Below are positions 61,168-64,000 of a stretch of 64,000 nucleotides of DNA, one piece after another. The number at the start of each line of letters is the position of its first letter. The first letter of the stretch is position 1. The notes beneath the pieces were generated by a model. That model ran no database searches. It saw nothing but the letters and a program-made list of their open reading frames with translations, and had not been told where the DNA came from. Source of the DNA: Mycolicibacterium tusciae JS617 (lineage in GTDB: Bacteria; Actinomycetota; Actinomycetes; Mycobacteriales; Mycobacteriaceae); the NCBI RefSeq assembly GCF_000243415.2, contig NZ_KI912270.1, positions 5,165,837 through 5,229,836 of the forward strand, read 5' to 3'. A program made the position numbers and the translations under genes.

Positions 61168-63378
61168 GCTAGGTGTAGTCGGAGCCTCCGGGGGGCACCC
61201 CCGCGACGGGCGTGATGCATCGCCCTGCCGTTTGGCCAGCCACTCGTCGAGAAAGCTACGGTCCTTGGGCTGCTGCGGGGGTGGCGCCGGGGCGGGTGGC
61301 GGCCGCTCGGGCAGCCCAGGCGGAGGTGGCATATCGCCGGCCTTCAGGTTCGACTTGCCTTCAGCAGCAGCCGATGTCGCTTCCCGGTACTTGTCAACGA
61401 GTGCACGCGACGTAGTGGTCGACAACGTCTCGGTGAAGTCGGCCAGTTCGACTCCCGATCGCGCGGTTACTCGGTCGTTGTGATCGACGATCAACGTGTG
61501 CGGCTCACCGGCCACGTGTACCGCGGTGCGCAAGGTGACCGCAGACAGGTCCGGCAGCGTCATCAGCGTTGCCTCTTCGACGCCGTGGCCGAACCGCTGC
61601 CGCAACGCCATAGCGTCAGCGACCGCGCTGCGAAAGGCAACCGTGGTGGCGACGTTACCGTCCACGGCGGGCAGCAGATCCTCCGCGAGTTGCCCCAGGT
61701 ACTGGTGAGCGAGCACCACCGACAACCCGAACTTGCGTCCTTCCGACAGCATGGCACTCAGAGAACCGGCGATCATCGACTGCGCCTCGTCGACGACCAC
61801 CGTGAACGGTCGATCTGGATTGCCCCGCTGCAGTGCGCCGACCCAGGTTTCGTTTAAGTACAGGTAACCCAAGAGTCGGGTCGCCGACTCGCCGAGATCG
61901 CTCTTGGACAAGTCCACCAGCAGGATTCGGCCTTCATCCATGGCCTTCGTCATGTCGACGGCATCCTCACCGCTACCCAGGATCGCCCTCATCGCCGTGG
62001 TGCTGGTGAACGGCTCGAACTTCGAGTTCACCCACGACACGAGTTCACCGTACTCTCCGGATTTACGGTTCACGAGGTCGTTTTCGATCCACATGCGCAA
62101 CCGCTCGTCGGATGCCGCCTTCGCCGCGCGCATCATGAACTTCGGGTCGTGCAGGGCGGCAGGGACATCGAGGATAGAGGCCTTGACCCCGTTGATCGCC
62201 ACGAGGGCACGCAGGGCCATCGCCACCCGTTCGCGGAACCGCGGTCCCACGATGCCGGATTCCTTCTTGTCGAACAGATATTGGAACACCGCACATACTT
62301 CGTCGATGGCGATCTCCAAGCGCCGACGGTCAGGTACCGCAAGGGGATTGACAGGAACCGGATTGTCCACGTCGCCACAACGGATGATCCAGGTCCGGTC
62401 GACCGCCGAACCAGGAAGTTCTGCGATGATGCGGTCCACCAGATGGCCGTGCGGATCCAGAACCAACATGCCGTCCCCGGTGTCGGCGACGTGATGCGCC
62501 AAGCCGGCTAGAAACGACGACTTTCCGGTACCGGTGCGGCCTAGAACGTGTACGTGCCGAAGTCGCTCGGACAACCCGAGACTCACCGGCACCCGCTTGC
62601 CGGATACCGTTACCGCCGAACCGATCCGAATTGACTGCGTCGTCGCCGGGGATTCGCGCGTGGGATGGAGCGGCAGTGGTGCTGCCGTTCCGACATATGC
62701 GCCTGGTATCGGGTCCTCGCCGGCGATCGGTACCGGAAAGGCCGTCGGCAGTTCATCGGCGGTGACCTGAAGTACCGACGCCCGGACGCCGGGTTCGGGG
62801 GCGACTTCGAGGCCGGGAAACAATGCCCGCACCGCGGCGCGCAGCCGCAACGACGGCGTCACACCATCACAGATGACGGCCATATCGACATTCCAGCGTT
62901 GACTCCCCGCGGCGAGCTGCTGATCGGCACTCAGCCGAATCCGGATCCCCACACCAACGTAGGGGCTCACCAACTCCACCAGTTCCGGTATCCCGCGGGC
63001 CCCTGCCGTCGCCCACACCGCGGAGCGCGTTGTGTTCGGTTCGTCCCGTCGAAATCCCAGTGGTGCCCTGCCCGAGGAAATCAGCGGCCAGACCGCGACC
63101 GACGTCGCCGAGTCGTTTTCCACGGCCGACACCTCGGCGATGGATTCCAGTACGGCGGCGGCTTCGCCGAGCAGGTTCTCGGTTACCGCGCCGGCTTCGA
63201 CGGCCAGTGCACCGGCCACGACACCATCGTGCCCAGTGGCTACCTGCAATTCGATGGTGGATCCGTCGACCTCCGCGGCCAACCGGCCGATGAGCAGTGG
63301 GAGTTCCGCTCGCAGCTCAAGAGCCCGGCGGTCATCGCACCGCCTGAATGCAGCCAGACAGATGGCGCGACGTTCCAC
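61105..63378 (-). CDS. HerA/TraG-like ATPase with 20 added residues from IS read-through
   Basis: The current frame gives 757 residues; the first 737 (to 61168) are native. The N-terminal third is beta-rich. The ATPase has VHVLGRTGTGKSSFLAGLAH (Walker A at 280-287), GMLVLDPHGHLVDRII and FTVVVDEAQSMIAGSLSAML (Walker B), then GLSVVLAHQYLGQL. These are features of VirD4/TraG and HerA-type motors. The C-terminal part is Pro-rich. Removing the IS and one GC restores ACC-T-AGC-TAG, a stop right after the native Ser. With the IS in place the frame reads 20 codons into its terminus. It diverges from the DUF5663-like gene at 63565. Confidence 0.85.
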   Translation of the reverse strand: MERRAICLAAFRRCDDRRALELRAELPLLIGRLAAEVDGSTIELQVATGHDGVVAGALAVEAGAVTENLLGEAAAVLESIAEVSAVENDSATSVAVWPLISSGRAPLGFRRDEPNTTRSAVWATAGARGIPELVELVSPYVGVGIRIRLSADQQLAAGSQRWNVDMAVICDGVTPSLRLRAAVRALFPGLEVAPEPGVRASVLQVTADELPTAFPVPIAGEDPIPGAYVGTAAPLPLHPTRESPATTQSIRIGSAVTVSGKRVPVSLGLSERLRHVHVLGRTGTGKSSFLAGLAHHVADTGDGMLVLDPHGHLVDRIIAELPGSAVDRTWIIRCGDVDNPVPVNPLAVPDRRRLEIAIDEVCAVFQYLFDKKESGIVGPRFRERVAMALRALVAINGVKASILDVPAALHDPKFMMRAAKAASDERLRMWIENDLVNRKSGEYGELVSWVNSKFEPFTSTTAMRAILGSGEDAVDMTKAMDEGRILLVDLSKSDLGESATRLLGYLYLNETWVGALQRGNPDRPFTVVVDEAQSMIAGSLSAMLSEGRKFGLSVVLAHQYLGQLAEDLLPAVDGNVATTVAFRSAVADAMALRQRFGHGVEEATLMTLPDLSAVTLRTAVHVAGEPHTLIVDHNDRVTARSGVELADFTETLSTTTSRALVDKYREATSAAAEGKSNLKAGDMPPPPGLPERPPPAPAPPPQQPKDRSFLDEWLAKRQGDASRPSRGCPPEAPTTPSYFDLKKSGVALRLDGPELGQ

Positions 63379-63564
63379 GTATCACCTCGTTTCCGGTCCG
63401 TCATGCCGATCGGCTCGGACGGCTGAACCTAACACGCTGACGCGCGCTGCGAGGGGCGGATATTCCGCGATGAGGGTCGAATAGCCGATTGCGCGGACGG
63501 CACAGAGCAGCAAACATGGAGCCTCTGTATTGCAGCGCGACGCAGCCACGTTCTGAAAGGCACC

Positions 63565-64000
63565 ATGATCCAGTTAGACGACAACTTCCTGGCGGAAGTC
63601 GGCCTAGCCGACCTGGCGGCGGATGCTCGCCAAAGCTTGCTTCAACATGTCTATGAGGAACTCGAGTTACGGGTCGGGTCAGCCATGACCGATGGTCTTT
63701 CTGATAGCCAACTCATGGAGTTCGAGGCCATAATCGACCGCGACTACGAGCACATCGCGGCTTGGCTCGATGCCAACGCGCCCGACTTCCTCAACGACAT
63801 CGTCTATCAACGGATGGAACAGGCACTGCGCGACACGGCGGAGCAGGCAGACATCGTGTGCGAATACGCCTCCACCAAATGGCTGGAACTGAACCGGCCC
63901 GACTATCAGATGATCACCGAAGCGGTATTTGAGGAGCTGAAATCTGAGCTGCGTCGCAAGAGCGCCCGACTCCTTGAACAAGGCGTGAACAGGGGTATCG
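63565..64000 (+). CDS. DUF5663-like protein, 3' end beyond the window
   Basis: The ATG at 63565 follows GAAAGG and the frame is open to the window end (145 codons). The start MIQLDDNFLAEVGLADLAAD followed by LLQHVYEELELRVG matches the DUF5663 domain as I recall it. The remainder is acidic and helical, with EFEAIIDRDYEHIAAWL and FLNDIVYQRMEQALRDTAEQ. It is divergent from the HerA/TraG-like gene, with 186 bases between the starts that should hold both promoters. The function of this family is unknown. Confidence 0.78.
   Translation, partial: MIQLDDNFLAEVGLADLAADARQSLLQHVYEELELRVGSAMTDGLSDSQLMEFEAIIDRDYEHIAAWLDANAPDFLNDIVYQRMEQALRDTAEQADIVCEYASTKWLELNRPDYQMITEAVFEELKSELRRKSARLLEQGVNRGI

Noticed and set aside
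59586..61171. CTAG 4-bp target duplication for insertion sequence copy B
   Set aside because: It fits copy B, but copy A has no matching 4-bp repeat. The 2-bp model fits both copies and restores a stop codon in the disrupted gene.
1..64000. CRISPR arrays, tRNA or rRNA genes, replication origin
   Set aside because: I saw no regularly spaced repeats, no cloverleaf-type sequence and no origin-like cluster of repeats. Short RNAs could have been missed by eye.

Overview
The window looks like an accessory, defence-rich region from a GC-rich actinobacterium, most likely Mycobacterium or Mycolicibacterium. The pointers are a DUF4226 protein beside an NlpC/P60 protein (as around Rv0024-Rv0026), a mycobacterial kinase-type sensor domain, an EccB-like remnant, a mycobacterial-type SOS box and frequent GTG starts. 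This placement is inferred from gene content read by eye; no database search was run.

Layout. (1) 1-162 is the start of a gene running off the left edge. (2) 335-1911 and 59591-61167 are two apparently identical 1577-bp insertion sequences in direct orientation, each with its own 2-bp target duplication. (3) 2014-2709 holds a small hypothetical gene and an IS3 remnant. (4) 2820-11409 is a seven-gene minus-strand operon that reads as an uncharacterised RiPP pathway: an FxsA-like precursor, an FxsB-like radical SAM/SPASM enzyme, a methyltransferase with an unknown C-terminal domain, an HExxH protein fused to a 2-oxoglutarate/Fe(II) oxygenase, an FkbH-like HAD protein, an M13 metallopeptidase and a second methyltransferase. 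(5) 11619-14651 is a decayed membrane-protein gene split by an IS256-family element. (6) 15051-17020 holds a coupled pair encoding a membrane-anchored sensor-like protein, and a Tat lipoprotein amidase. (7) 17308-35826 is an 18.5-kb minus-strand cluster: GrpE-like, Hsp70, FN3-repeat protein, two zinc-ribbon GTPases, a GAP1-like protein, small membrane proteins, a HerA-like ATPase, a second Hsp70, two vWA proteins and a membrane protein. It resembles predicted double-GTPase/chaperone conflict systems. (8) 35827-37109 is non-coding except for an EccB remnant. (9) 37110-44248 is decayed defence material: a frameshifted GmrSD-like gene, an intact macrodomain protein, and a nuclease-like gene split by an IS3 element that is itself split by an IS110 element. 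(10) 44334-49780 encodes two dynamin-like GTPases. (11) 49820-54246 carries a lipoprotein, a DUF6308 protein, two hypotheticals, and an NlpC/P60 plus DUF4226 pair. (12) 54423-59552 is a near-consensus SOS box followed by a tightly coupled operon ending in a MoxR-like AAA+ ATPase and a vWA/DUF2201 protein, with two tiny coupled genes. (13) 61105-63378 is a second HerA/TraG-like ATPase whose native stop codon was displaced by the IS, and 63565-64000 is the start of a divergent DUF5663-like gene.

The RiPP enzymes are joined by start/stop overlaps and would modify and cleave the 53-residue precursor. The chaperone/GTPase cluster and the MoxR/vWA cluster are separate multi-protein NTPase systems of the kind found in conflict islands. 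Abundant insertion sequences, frameshifts and split genes indicate repeated gain and decay.
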